Below, piece by piece: positions 1 to 9,466 of a stretch of 22,500 bases of DNA. Position 1 is the stretch's first letter; every line of letters begins with the position of its first letter. Both the position numbers and the translations under genes were made by a program. This stretch comes from Nymphaea colorata (Eukaryota; Streptophyta; Magnoliopsida; Nymphaeales; Nymphaeaceae): the NCBI RefSeq assembly GCF_008831285.2, contig NC_045140.1, positions 30,448,775 through 30,471,274 on the forward strand. The letters are read 5' to 3'. Below the pieces are notes generated by a model. The model searched no databases, had not been told where the DNA came from, and worked only from the letters and a program-made list of their open reading frames with translations.

Positions 1-1247
1 TTAGCTAGGTCAACCCGTGACTGAACCTAAACCCTGTTTGACTGAGCCTACCCTGACCCGAACCTGCTTGACTAGACCTACCACCTAGTAGAGCCCAACC
101 GAAACCAGCCAACCCAGCCTTAGCTAGGATTAGGTTCAGCCGGCTCGCCGGCCCTTACAACGGCCCCTGCCTTCGTCGGCATCCACCGGCGCCCGTGGCC
201 GAGCCACAACTCCGGAGTTAGGCAGGCAGGCGCTGTCGCTGTGACAGCAGCCCCCTCGGCAGTCCAGGCGGCCCTTCCGGCCCTGTTCGTCTTCTTCAGG
301 CAGCAGCAGCACATCGCAGCAGACGCCAGGCGACCTCGTCCTGATCGGCGACCCTCGACCAGACAGCAGACGATCGCTCCGGCATCCTCGACGGCACGAC
401 GTAGCAGTTCGAGACAGCGTCCTCGTTCCCGGCGCGCGTCTGCCTCTAGGCCCAGCGAGTGTCAGCAGCGGTCTTGGCTCGACGTTAGCGCTGCTACCGC
501 AGAATTCATCGCGGCAACAGCGCAGCGGCCACCGTAAACGAGCAGCGACCAGACCTCGGCAGTCAACCCGTCCACCAGCGTGCGGCCTACCTTCAGCGTC
601 TTCAGGCAGCGGTCAGCCGAGCAGCAGGCTACGTGGAGGCACACCTCAGTCGGTCTTCCTGTTCTGTGAGCTGCAGTGCTCGGGGGCAGGTCATCACCCC
701 GAGACCTATCCGGCTACGCCAAGGGCGATCCTTGGCCGGTATCGTCTCCTATCCCCCTTGTAGCTTCGGGCGGGATTTGCTTTCAGTCGTAGGTAGCATA
801 TTAGTTTATTTCCAGCATTTCTGTTTTAGCCTTGGCTTCGGCCTAGCTCCCCGTGAGGTACCTCGAGGGCACTGTGCCCGAGACACGACCACAAGGAGCC
901 AGACCCCCTATTTACTTCTGTTGGGTGTGGTTTGTACGTTAGTGTGGTTTGCGTGGTTTGTGAGTGAGATTGAGTGTTCTCTTGTATCGCTCGCGAATTG
1001 TAAAGGCCTCACGACCCTGTTAGTGTTTTTGTAGTAGGCAGACTTAGTTAGGAATATTTGGGACTCGGGTAACCTACAAGTGTATCTCCCTACCTATTGG
1101 GTTTTGCGCCGGGGTCCTGTCCGGCCGGGTAGATCATTGTGTAATTACCTAGGTTTTTCGGTTTTTAGAATAGGCCTCAAGAAGGTCCTGGGAAGTTTAG
1201 GATCGCATTGGTCGGATTTTCTTAGGCCAACCGGTGTGGACCTAACA
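1..1247 (+). repeat. 5' LTR of element A (3'-most 1247 bp)
   Basis: This matches 9395-10649 of the 3' LTR almost base for base and ends in CCTAACA two bases before the primer-binding site. It is net 8 bp shorter than its partner. The differences seen are mainly single or double missing bases, often in short C or G runs (for example around 160, 250-310, 380, 618 and 850), rather than substitutions. That pattern suggests sequencing error at least as much as ageing. Confidence 0.95.
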
Positions 1248-1249
1248 AT

Positions 1250-1261
1250 TGGTATCAGAGC
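1250..1261 (+). other. Primer-binding site, initiator tRNA-Met
   Basis: TGGTATCAGAGC lies two bases after the LTR end. It is complementary to the 3' end of plant initiator tRNA-Met, the usual primer for minus-strand DNA synthesis in plant LTR elements. Confidence 0.95.
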
Positions 1262-1870
1262 GAATCTTGAGGAACACCGTCGGTTCGAGCACTTAGACCT
1301 ACGAGGAAGCTTCATCAACGGCAGTGCAGACGGTCTTCTTTTCGGATTTCCCGAGTGTCAGTGGACTTCTTTTGGTTATCTAGTCAGTCTATTTTCGGTT
1401 ATCTAGAGCAGATTTTAGTTTTCTGGAGTCCCCACGACTTCCGTCTTCGTACGTGTTTAAGGCTTTGCTTGCTCACTTTTAGCAAGTAGGGGGCTGTACA
1501 TTCCGTGCACCCGAGGGCAGCCGAGCTCCCGGTTCGTCACCGAGGCACCAGGAGGGTGCGGTGATTTAGGCTTCTAAAAGCCCGGCCGTGGGCGAAGTGG
1601 GAGTGCCGAGGCGCTTAGGCGAAGCGCGGCACTAGACGGGCCAACCCGTCTCCCTTGCCTCTAAACGCGCTACCGGCAGCTAGGGCAGCGGCAGCGTAGG
1701 GCAGTAGGGCAGAGTCAGTCGGCAGATCAGGTCTTCGGGCAGGGATCAGCCAGCAGTTTAGGAGTCGGACAGCGACTTCGCGCTTGAGAGTGGCAGCGTC
1801 AGTTTTTTGGAATTTTAGCTAGGATTTCTTTCTTCGGTAGTTCTTTGACATATAACCGCCCTAAACAATT
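1262..1870 (+). promoter_or_regulatory. Untranslated leader of element A with hairpin cluster
   Basis: About 610 bp without a convincing gene separate the primer site from gag. Three strong stem-loops sit at 1537-1651. The first (1537-1564) pairs TCACC and GCACC with GGTGC and GGTGA around loop AGGAG, leaving a GAG bulge. The second (1603-1632) pairs GTGCC and GCGCTT with AAGCGC and GGCAC around loop AGGCG, again with a GAG bulge. The third (1634-1651) is a perfect 7-bp stem with loop CCAA. Position between primer site and gag start fits an RNA packaging or dimerisation signal, but that role is inferred. A near repeat TTTTGGTTATCTAG occurs at 1370-1383 and, with one extra C, at 1392-1406. A possible splice acceptor (pyrimidine run, then AG at 1839-1840) lies 30 bp before gag. 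Confidence 0.6.
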
Positions 1871-3478
1871 ATGGGTAAGTCAAAGAAGCAGTTCAATCCC
1901 GACGAGCCTGTCCTTGAGGAGCCCCTCAACGATCAACCTGAGGAAGCTCCAAGCACACAAGCGGGACCAGTTCCCAACTATGCCATGGGCAGAATTTTGA
2001 ACATTGAAAAAGAGCTGTTGCAAATGAGAAATGATATGAACAAATCCGATCAAGTCCGCAAACGAGAATTGGAAAGACAAAACCGAGAGCGGCAAAATGA
2101 GATGGATGAAATTCGCGGTCTTTTGAAGCAGTTAGCGACCAACCAGAACCCAGGAGGGGAAAGGACCACTCAGGGTCCGAACAAAGGCAAAGGTGTGTTA
2201 GGTGCCCCTACCTACCCCACCGATACTGAGATAGATCCGAACAATCTCTCGCACATCGGAACAAGTACGGAAGGGGGCAGACTTTTACATATGGGTCCCC
2301 CGCAAGAGCGACAGCCCATTGAGCCCACTAGCGAATATTATAGAACGCCAAGAGTGCAAAGGTTCGCTAGCAGCAGAATGAATCGCACCTATTACGATTC
2401 AGAAGTGGAACAGGACGAATCTCCTCTACGTCCTAGAAGAGCGCAACGTCAGCTTCAAGAAGAGAGGCGAACTCCCACCGTTCGTTATGAGTTTCCCAAA
2501 TTCAATGGGGAGCACTTACGGGAGTGGCTATTCATGGCCGAGAGGTACTTCTTGTGCCATCGTGTACCCCAAGACGAGTGGATTGAAATTGCCACTGCGA
2601 ACATGACAGGAGAGGCCACAACCCATTATTTGTGGTTCGATCACAAAACGGCAGATCCAACTTGGGAGAAGTACAAGGCGAGTCTCCAATTACAGTTCGG
2701 AGATTCAACATTCATCGATTATGATGAGGACCTCAAGAATCTGGTCCAATCCTCAACCGTTGCAGCCTACCAACGTCAATTTGAGAGGTTGGCTAGCATG
2801 GTCCAGTGGCCAGAGAAGGCCCTCATCGGAGCGTTCAAAGGCGGCCTTAAAAGCGAAGTGAAGAGAGAATTGAAAATTCACCGCTTCAACAGGCTGGAAG
2901 AATGTTTTGCCATGGCCCGTCTCTACGAGGAGCAAATAGAGGAGAAGAGAGCCGAGAAGAAGGCTCATAAGATGGACAAGCAGAGGAGGAGACCTTCCTA
3001 CTCCTCTGGTTCTCGATTTAGAGGGAAGGAACCAACTCCCATCCGAAGAGGGAGTGATTATCGGCCACCACAAGGCCCAAACCAAGGGCAAGGCCGAAAA
3101 CCACCAACGCGTTACCTCACGCCTAAACAGATTGAAGAGTTCAGGCGGAAAGGCCTGTGCTACAGATGTGAGGGAAAGTGGGACAAGAACCATCAGTGCC
3201 CAACGTATTACAGGGTACAGGTGGTAAGCGATGACGAGTCTAGTTCGTGTAGCGATTCGTCTACTACGCCGTATGAGACCAGCTCGTCCTCATCAGATGA
3301 GGAAATAGTTATCAAGAGGCGAGCTAAACAAGCCGAGAAAAAGAAAGAAGTCCGAATTGAAGAGACTCCCGCCAAAGAAGAAAAGCCAACCGAGGCAGAG
3401 TCTCTGCACTCAATGCAAGATCCCAATAAGCCCAACTCATTCAGGGTATTTGGGAGGATAAACGGACATAAGGTCTGA
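1871..3478 (+). CDS. gag: Gag polyprotein of element A, cut short by a frameshift
   Basis: Gag forms the virus-like particle and binds element RNA. Residues ~43-92 are a charged, coiled-coil-like segment rich in E, K, R and Q. Residues ~205-370 match the retrotransposon Gag capsid fold (YEFPKF...EWL...W..Y), and a basic linker follows. A CCHC zinc knuckle has C430, C433, H441 and C443, the C-X2-C-X7-H-X-C spacing common in plant chromoviruses. A serine/acidic patch and a lysine-rich segment follow at ~455-500. The start is ATGGG at 1871, the first Met of the frame, just after the leader. The frame stops at 3476-3478 because one C is missing near 3475 compared with element B, so 12 codons including the protease catalytic triplet are lost from this frame. 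The 535 residues otherwise read the same as the copy in B. Confidence 0.93.
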   Translation: MGKSKKQFNPDEPVLEEPLNDQPEEAPSTQAGPVPNYAMGRILNIEKELLQMRNDMNKSDQVRKRELERQNRERQNEMDEIRGLLKQLATNQNPGGERTTQGPNKGKGVLGAPTYPTDTEIDPNNLSHIGTSTEGGRLLHMGPPQERQPIEPTSEYYRTPRVQRFASSRMNRTYYDSEVEQDESPLRPRRAQRQLQEERRTPTVRYEFPKFNGEHLREWLFMAERYFLCHRVPQDEWIEIATANMTGEATTHYLWFDHKTADPTWEKYKASLQLQFGDSTFIDYDEDLKNLVQSSTVAAYQRQFERLASMVQWPEKALIGAFKGGLKSEVKRELKIHRFNRLEECFAMARLYEEQIEEKRAEKKAHKMDKQRRRPSYSSGSRFRGKEPTPIRRGSDYRPPQGPNQGQGRKPPTRYLTPKQIEEFRRKGLCYRCEGKWDKNHQCPTYYRVQVVSDDESSSCSDSSTTPYETSSSSSDEEIVIKRRAKQAEKKKEVRIEETPAKEEKPTEAESLHSMQDPNKPNSFRVFGRINGHKV

Positions 3479-3575
3479 TTCTGCTTGATAACGGAGCGAC
3501 TAAAACTTCCTAACAGAGGAAGCGGCACGTAGATGCAACGTCTCCCTTGAATCAAGCCACCCCCAAACTATAATC

Positions 3576-3920
3576 GTGGGAGGGGGTATGAGATTAAAGT
3601 GCCATAACGAAGGGAAAGGCATAGAAGTTGTGATCAGGAGAAAACCGTTCAAGATCGACTTCTTAGTCATTCCTTTAGATGGAGTGGACCTTATTCTCGG
3701 GATGCCATGGTTTTTCACGCTTGGCATCATATCGTGGGATGTGAAGAACTTCAGCATGACCTTCACTCCCGACGGCGACGAAGAGCCCATGACGCTACAG
3801 GGCTTAACCAGCACAACTCGTCCCAAGACTGCACTTCGGGCAATTGAAGCCGAGCAGCCCGCGTGCTGGGTAATGGCACTCGCTACTGATGTGCCAGAAA
3901 AAGAAGAGCAGAAAGAATAG
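3576..3920 (+). pseudogene. pol: Element A pol fragment 1: C-terminal part of aspartic protease
   Basis: This frame holds the back half of a retroviral-type protease, with IPLDGVDLILGMPWF and then a G-I-x-S-W-D segment typical of plant Ty3/gypsy. The catalytic D-N-G-A motif lies upstream in another frame (about 3485-3500). The reading frame is open a little upstream of the Met at 3576, back to about 3510. It ends at TAG 3918-3920 because one A is missing from an A run near 3916 relative to element B. Activity from this copy is unlikely. Confidence 0.85.
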
Positions 3921-3940
3921 TACCAGAACGAATTCAGCTG

Positions 3941-5536
3941 GTGCTGAATCAATATGAGGACGTCTTTGAGGAGCCAAAAGGGCTTCCACCGCAGAGATCC
4001 TATGACCATAGGATCATAATGACTCACGGGGCAGAACCGGTTAATGTGCGCCCCTATAGGTATGGATATAACCAGAAGGCTGAAATCGAGCGTCTGGTTA
4101 AAGAAATGTTGGAGAGTGGCATTGTGCAACCAAGTAGCAGCCCTTTCTCTTCACCGGTCCTACTTGTGAAGAAGAAAGACAACACCTGGCGCTTCTGTGT
4201 AGATTACCGCGCCCTGAATGAAGCCACCGTGAAGGATAGACATCCCATACCGGTAATTGATGAGTTATTGGATGAACTAGCCGGAGCAACTATTTTCTCC
4301 AAGATCGACTTACGAGCCGGCTATCATCAAATTCGTATGTACAAGGATGACGTCCACAAGACCGCTTTCAGGACGCATGACGGGCACTACGAGTTCCTCG
4401 TCATGCCATTTGGTCTAACTAACGCACCAGCAACGTTTCAGAGGTGCATGAACGACGTCTTCAGACATTACCTCCGCGATTTCATCTTAGTTTTCTTTGA
4501 TGACATCTTAATTTACAGTCAGTCTGAAGAATCACATCAGAAGCATCTCGCTATTGCTCTTCAGGTACTGAGAGATAACCAATTATACGCCAAGATGTCC
4601 AAATGCAGCTTTGGACAACCTTCTATTGGTTATCTAGGGCACATAGTGTGCCAACAAGGGGTTCGGGCAGACCCCGAAAAATTAGAAGCCATGCAGAAAT
4701 GGCCACTGCCTAAGGACTTGAAAGGACTCCGCGGATTCCTCGGTTTGACTGGGTACTATAGGCGTTTTATACAAGGTTATGGTTTGATCGCACAGCCTTT
4801 GACCCAGATGCTCAAGAAAGGAGCCTTTCAGTGGTCGGATAAGGCTAGGGCAGCCTTTGAAAAGTTAAAGCTTGCCCTTATGTCTGCGCCCGTTCTTACA
4901 CTCCCGGATTTCAACCAGCAGTTCACAATAGAGACAGACGCATGTGAGGTTGGAATTGGGGCCGTTCTCAGCCAAGGAGGCCACCCTATCGCTTATATGT
5001 CTAAGGCGCTCACAAGTAGAGCGAAGCCTCTCTCTACTTATGAGAAAGAACTACTAGCGATAGTGTTGGCAGTGGAAAAGTGGCGGCCCTACCTTATAGG
5101 GCGTAGATTCACAGTTAAGACGGACCAAAATTCTCTAAAGTACATGTTAAAGCAGAGAGTATCCACGCCTACCCAACAACGTTGGTTAGCAAAGCTGCTG
5201 GGATACGATTTCGAAATAGAGTACAAAAAGGGTCCGGAAAATACAGCGGCCGATTCTCTCTCTCGATTGACTGAGCAGTTCATGACTCTTTCGGTAGTGG
5301 AAACTGATGTTTGGGATAGGTTAGCCCAGGAACAACAAGCAGATCAGTCCCTAAGGCTAGTCCGTGCATCAACAGAACAACATCCAGGATCCATTCCCTT
5401 CTATACGTCAGAGGGAATCTATTATATAGGAAGAACCGAGCAGTGGTTCCTCCAGAGTCTGGGCTTAAGCAGGAACTCCTGCGTCATTTCCATGACACCC
5501 CTGCCGCGGGTCATGAGGGGGTTTCTAAAACCCTAA
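3941..5536 (+). pseudogene. pol: Element A pol fragment 2: reverse transcriptase and RNase H
   Basis: Reverse transcriptase and RNase H copy element RNA into DNA. RT motifs are all present: [22 protein letters not shown] with the first catalytic Asp, [13 protein letters not shown], and FFDD for the catalytic Asp pair. RNase H follows with TDAC, KELLA, TDQNSL and NTAADSLSR supplying the D-E-D-D set. The listed start is a GTG in an open frame, not a real initiation site: this is an internal part of a polyprotein. True homology ends at about 5406, where one C is missing relative to element B; the residues from there to the stop at 5536 are out of frame and meaningless. Confidence 0.9.
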
Positions 5537-5925
5537 GCAGAATTAAAGCCCAATTTTGGTGGCGTGGCATGAAGGCAGAGGTACAAAGGTACATCCGGAG
5601 TTGCCTGGTATGCCAGAGGGAAAAGTACGAGGCCATTAGACCTCCAGGACATTTAGTTCCCCTCCCCATACCAGCCAAACCATGGACCGATGTGACCATG
5701 GATTTTATTGACGCCATGCCCCGCTCCGAAGGCAAGGAAGCTGTGCTAGTGGTAGTGGACCGTCTGACCAAGTACAGCCACTTCGCTCCCTTGCCTAGGT
5801 CGTATCAAGGGCCAATGGTGGCCAGCGTGTACCAGGAGTATGTTGGAAAGCTCCACGGAATGCCACAATCAGTCGTATGTGACAGAGATTCAATTTTCCT
5901 TAGCGCATTTGGCAGGAGTACATGA
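5443..5925 (+). pseudogene. pol: Element A pol fragment 3: integrase N-terminal zinc domain and core start
   Basis: Integrase inserts the DNA copy into the genome. This piece has the HHCC zinc-binding set ([11 protein letters not shown] then CLVC), the first core aspartate in VTMDFI, and the second in VCDRD. The frame is open from about 5410 and overlaps the false tail of the RT fragment. It is lost near 5910 because a TTTT run has become TTT relative to element B. Confidence 0.88.
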
Positions 5926-7040
5926 AGCTTATGGGTACAACGCTCAAGTTTAGTACAGCCCATCACCCACAGACAGACGGGCAGAGCGAAATCGTAAATC
6001 GATCTCTTGAAACCTATTTGAGGTGTTTTGCAGGAGAAAGGCCACAGACTTGGGTAAAATTCTTACCTTGGGCAGAGTGGTCTTACAACACCAGTTTACA
6101 TTCGTCAACAGGAATGACGCCTTTTGAAGGTGTATATGGGACCCCTCCTCCAAGTATCCCTAGATATGAAGGAGGTACAGCAGACGACGACAATGTAGAC
6201 TGCGAGCTACGCACCCGTGAGGAAGTCCTTGACTCCCTCAAGCAAAACATTGCCAAAGCCCAGAACAGGATGAGACAGGTCTACAACAAAGGGCGAAAAG
6301 ATCGAGAATTCGAAGTGGGTGATTACGTGTGGTTGAAGAGGTTGCCCCTCAAACAACGATCGTTAATGGGCCAACCCTATTCTAAGCTACTACCAAGGTA
6401 TTATGGACCGTTTCCGGTATTACAAAAAGTAGGAAAGGCAGCATATCGACTGGGACTTCCGCGGGAAGCAATGGTGCACCCAGTTTTCCATATCACCAGG
6501 CTCAAGCCTCATCATGGTGATATTCCTACAATGATCGAGCAGATACCGGAACAGGACAACTTGCCCACTCCCTATCGTATACTCAAACATAGATATGTCC
6601 AAAGACAAGGGAGAACACGGCATGAGGTATTAGTGGAATGGGAGGGACCTGACAGAGGAACCTCTTGGGAAGAGTTTGGGTCAGTGGCTCATCGCTTTCC
6701 CTCCTCTAGCGCTCGAGGACAAGCGCATTCTAGGGAGGGGGAATCTGTTACGGACCAACTTGTAGGTCCAGACCCAACTCGGCGTGATCAGGCCGAAACC
6801 AGTCGGTCAAGACGAAAGGCCTCGGATTTGTGGACACAGGCGCTAAGGCAGCACGAAGAAAGTCCAAGCGAGGCTAAGTCAGCACTCGAGCCAGTTGCAG
6901 CGGGCGGCGTGGGAGGAGCAACTAGGTCCGAAAGAGTGCTCAAACCAGGTGGAACTCAAGACGTTCTAGAACCTATTGCGAGGCTCACCGAGCTTGATCA
7001 GGTTAATCCGAGCGTGAGTCCAAATTCCCCGAACGCTTGA
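5922..7040 (+). pseudogene. pol: Element A pol fragment 4: integrase C-terminal half, GPY/F module, chromodomain
   Basis: The piece starts within the integrase core and contains the catalytic Glu in TDGQSEIVNR, the GPY/F module (LLPRYYGPFPVLQKVG...YRLGLP) and a chromodomain-like segment (YRILKHRYV...VLVEWEG...TSWEEF). Chromodomains bind modified histones or related marks and can guide integration. The tail after the chromodomain (ARGQAHSREGESVTD) resembles Reina-type chromoviruses as I remember them. The frame passes through the polypurine tract and continues 295 bp into the 3' LTR, stopping at 7038-7040; about 97 residues are encoded by LTR sequence. Because fragments upstream are out of frame, this copy cannot make a complete polyprotein as read. 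Confidence 0.9.
6732..6743 (+). other. Polypurine tract of element A
   Basis: AGGGAGGGGGAA lies two bases before the 3' LTR start (TGTTACGGACC at 6746). This is the expected position for the RNase H-resistant primer of plus-strand synthesis. It is also read as pol codons. Confidence 0.9.
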
Positions 7041-7049
7041 GCCTATCTA

Positions 7050-7279
7050 AAGCCGAGAGGCTTAGGTTCAGGTCCGAGCCAATCGGACTTGACCCATGCT
7101 CGAATTTCCGAAGTGTGGGCGGTAACCCACACGAGGTCCCCGCCCTAAGTCCACAAGACTTAGGGACTTTAGCTTTCGATTTTTGAGTTGGGCGCTAGGC
7201 CCGGTTTAGGTTGCGTCATCTATTTCATGTCGACGTCAAGTTTTGTAGTAGAGACCTAGCAAGGCGGGTTGTGCCTTGC
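7050..7279 (+). other. Series of five hairpins in the LTR
   Basis: Perfect or near-perfect stems occur at 7050-7063 (5 bp), 7072-7088 (GTCCGA/TCGGAC), 7113-7132 (GTGTGGG/CCCACAC), 7143-7165 (CCCTAAGTC/GACTTAGGG, 9 bp, 5-nt loop) and 7259-7279 (GCAAGGC/GCCTTGC). They begin just after the pol stop codon and end about 70 bp before the TATA-like box. The function is unknown. Confidence 0.65.
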
Positions 7280-7346
7280 GCATTTTTGACATTAGACTAA
7301 GTAGCGAGCTAGGTTAACATGTAATTAGGGCTCGCATTATGTTTAG

Positions 7347-7354
7347 TATATATT
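7347..7354 (+). promoter_or_regulatory. TATA-like box of the LTR promoter
   Basis: TATATATT is followed after about 60 bp by a CT-rich tract resembling the pyrimidine patch of plant core promoters. If used, transcription would start near 7375-7390. A possible splice donor (GTAAGT, 7622-7627) lies downstream. No transcript evidence is available from sequence. Confidence 0.45.
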
Positions 7355-8603
7355 CTGTAAACTCAATGTAGAAAGGATCGAAAAATTAATCAAAGATTGG
7401 TATTTGGTGTGGCACTCTCTCTCTCCTCGCACGAGGCTTCTCCCCTCTCGTCTCCCACCTTGTTCAACCCGAGAACCAGGCGTCTTCTCCCCCTCGCGTC
7501 CTCTACCTCCACGACGCTTCCGAATCCAGAAATTCCTTGAAGAGCCGCCGTCCGAGACATAGGCATAAGGAAGAAGGCATCGGCGGATCTCCACCACCGG
7601 CGGCGATCCCTCCCTTGTCACGTAAGTACCCCCTTTCGAGCTTTTTCAAAGTTCTGAAATCGGTGCCTTTGCCCTGATCACGAGGGTACTGTGAGGCCGA
7701 TTCCAGCATAGGGAAGATTGAAGGCGACGGATCTACCGCCGGCTTCAATTCGACACCGAAGAGGAGACGAATTTCGATCTCTCTCTCGCTGCCCGATTGC
7801 TGCATTCTGCCTTAGAACACAGGGCGTCTTCTCTCGGTTCCTCCCTCGGCATACCCGAAGAGGGGAATCAGAATTTGGGCGTTTTCTGTTCTAATCAGAA
7901 ATTGCAGATCGCGTCGCGGGATTGAAATCAGACGTTTGATCCCTAGTAGGCAGTTGGCCGGATTAGAAAGACAAATCGATAAGAAAATTACAATTTCTAG
8001 CGGCCTGTTCTCCCTTTTGATCTGTCGGACCAGAGGCTCAAAAGTTAAGAAATCTCGCTCTCTGGTCGAGATCTGAAGAAGAGGAGTGATCCCCGTGAAT
8101 CGCCCAGAAAAGAGCTTTCTAAATATCAAAAAGGGGCGAGTTCCGTCGGCTGGATCTCGAGATAGAATCTCGCCGGAAAATTGTTGAATCCGGCCATCGC
8201 TGCTAATTCCGGTGGTCGCCATTGATTCCGGCGTTAGGGACCGAATTGCCCTTCTTCCCTAGTGTTTTAACTAAAATTTGAAAGGGGTATTACGGTCAAT
8301 TAAGTTCCGAGCGTTAGCTCAGGCCGCCGGTGCGAATTGGAGCTTCCTCCTCCGTCGCATCTGCCATTTCCGGCAAGTCCACCTCCGTTTCATCTCAGCC
8401 TTTAATTTCGACATCTGTCCATCATCCAGCCGCCATCTGTGCCCTTGTCCCAGCTGCTGCCATCTGTCCCGATTCAGGATCAGCTCGCAATCAGCTGCTC
8501 CACCGAATTAGGAAGCAATCTCGCAGCCGCCGCTCCCCTTCCAGCTCCTCGCCATCTCCACCGCGTCAACCCTAACTCGCAAGGATCCTCACGCGTTCAT
8601 CTT

Positions 8604-9049
8604 GACACGTGTCGCAATCCGAGCCAGCCCTCCGCCACCTCACTCGCCACCTCACCTGCCAGCTACCCACCTTGGTCCCGCATCTCGCCACTTGTCCCCA
8701 GCCAGGCCCTGCGAGATCCCCTTTTCCTATTTCCTTGGATCTTTCCTCCTTAGTTTAGGAAACTCCTCCACCTCGCGCCATCTTACCTATTCTTCCTCAG
8801 CCGTTTCCTCCTTTCCCTCTTGATCCGATCCGCAGTAATCCTCCACCGTAGATCTGGTCCACGTGTCCCCATCTCAGCCTTAGCCTCATCCGAGCTCACA
8901 CGAGAGCGCCACCTGGCCCTTCGCCCCCAATCTCCTCTCCTTCCTTGTCGCATTTCTCCCTAACCCTTAGGCGAGAATTCGAGCTCCATTCCTAAAGCTA
9001 GCTTCTCTAGCTCTCTCTGTCGTGTCCGTCCGTCTTGCCACGTGGCAAG
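8604..9049 (+). promoter_or_regulatory. Three G-box (CACGTG) motifs in the LTR
   Basis: CACGTG occurs at 8606-8611 (inside GACACGTGTC), 8860-8865, and 9039-9044. The last lies inside the 16-bp perfect palindrome CTTGCCACGTGGCAAG (9034-9049). G-boxes bind plant bZIP and bHLH factors in abscisic-acid, light and stress responses. Whether they act here depends on where transcription starts. Confidence 0.45.
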
Positions 9050-9081
9050 CATCGGTGCATTCCCTGGGTAAGACCAGCCCA

Positions 9082-9466
9082 GTCAACCGAACCCACTAGG
9101 CAACCTCCTGCACCGAACCCGCACCTAGGCTAAACCTCTACCGAGCCAACCTAGATCGGCATTGACCCTTAGCCTTAGTCAACTAGGTCAGCTAGTCCAC
9201 CAAGCCCACTTCGTTGGTAGCCTCCCTTAGCGACTCGAGCCTACCTCGAGTGACCCTTGACCTACTTGACCCGGACCCATTGACTCGGTCCATTTAGTCA
9301 ACCACCTAGTTAGTTGAACCTTCCGCACTTGGTCAACTTTGACCAGCACCGTGAGCTTAGGCTCGACCTTAACCTCCCTTACTGAACCAACCTATTAGCT
9401 AGGTCAACCCGTGACTGAACCTAAACCCTGTTTGACTGAGCCTACCCTGACCCGAACCTGCTTGAC
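9082..9466 (+). promoter_or_regulatory. Dense cluster of W-box cores (TTGAC) in the LTR
   Basis: Twelve TTGAC or GTCAA pentamers lie in 385 bp, at 9082, 9162, 9179, 9257, 9266, 9280, 9297, 9332, 9339, 9403, 9432 and 9462; about 0.75 would be expected by chance at even base composition. W-boxes are bound by WRKY factors in plant defence. The tract also has repeated CCTAG and AACC words, so part of the excess may reflect degenerate repetition. Confidence 0.5.

Noticed and set aside
6660-6766. A frameshift after the chromodomain, suggested by a LEDK-like reading in another frame
   Set aside because: The open frame itself continues with a motif (ARGQA...GESVT) matching Reina-type tails, and it is identical in both copies, so the frame shown is the better reading.
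7343-8222. Consecutive antisense open frames of 92, 100 and 136 codons in the LTR, repeated in element B
   Set aside because: Presence in both copies adds nothing because the copies are nearly identical. There are no domains and the starts are poor, and one frame's N-terminus differs between copies through a single indel.
8278-8823. Overlapping Ser/Pro-rich frames in the GC-rich middle of the LTR
   Set aside because: Composition-driven: several frames are open at once and all are low-complexity, as expected from C-rich repetitive DNA.
9082-9466. CRISPR-like or regular tandem array
   Set aside because: Spacing of the short words is irregular and there is no fixed repeat unit; the context is a plant LTR.
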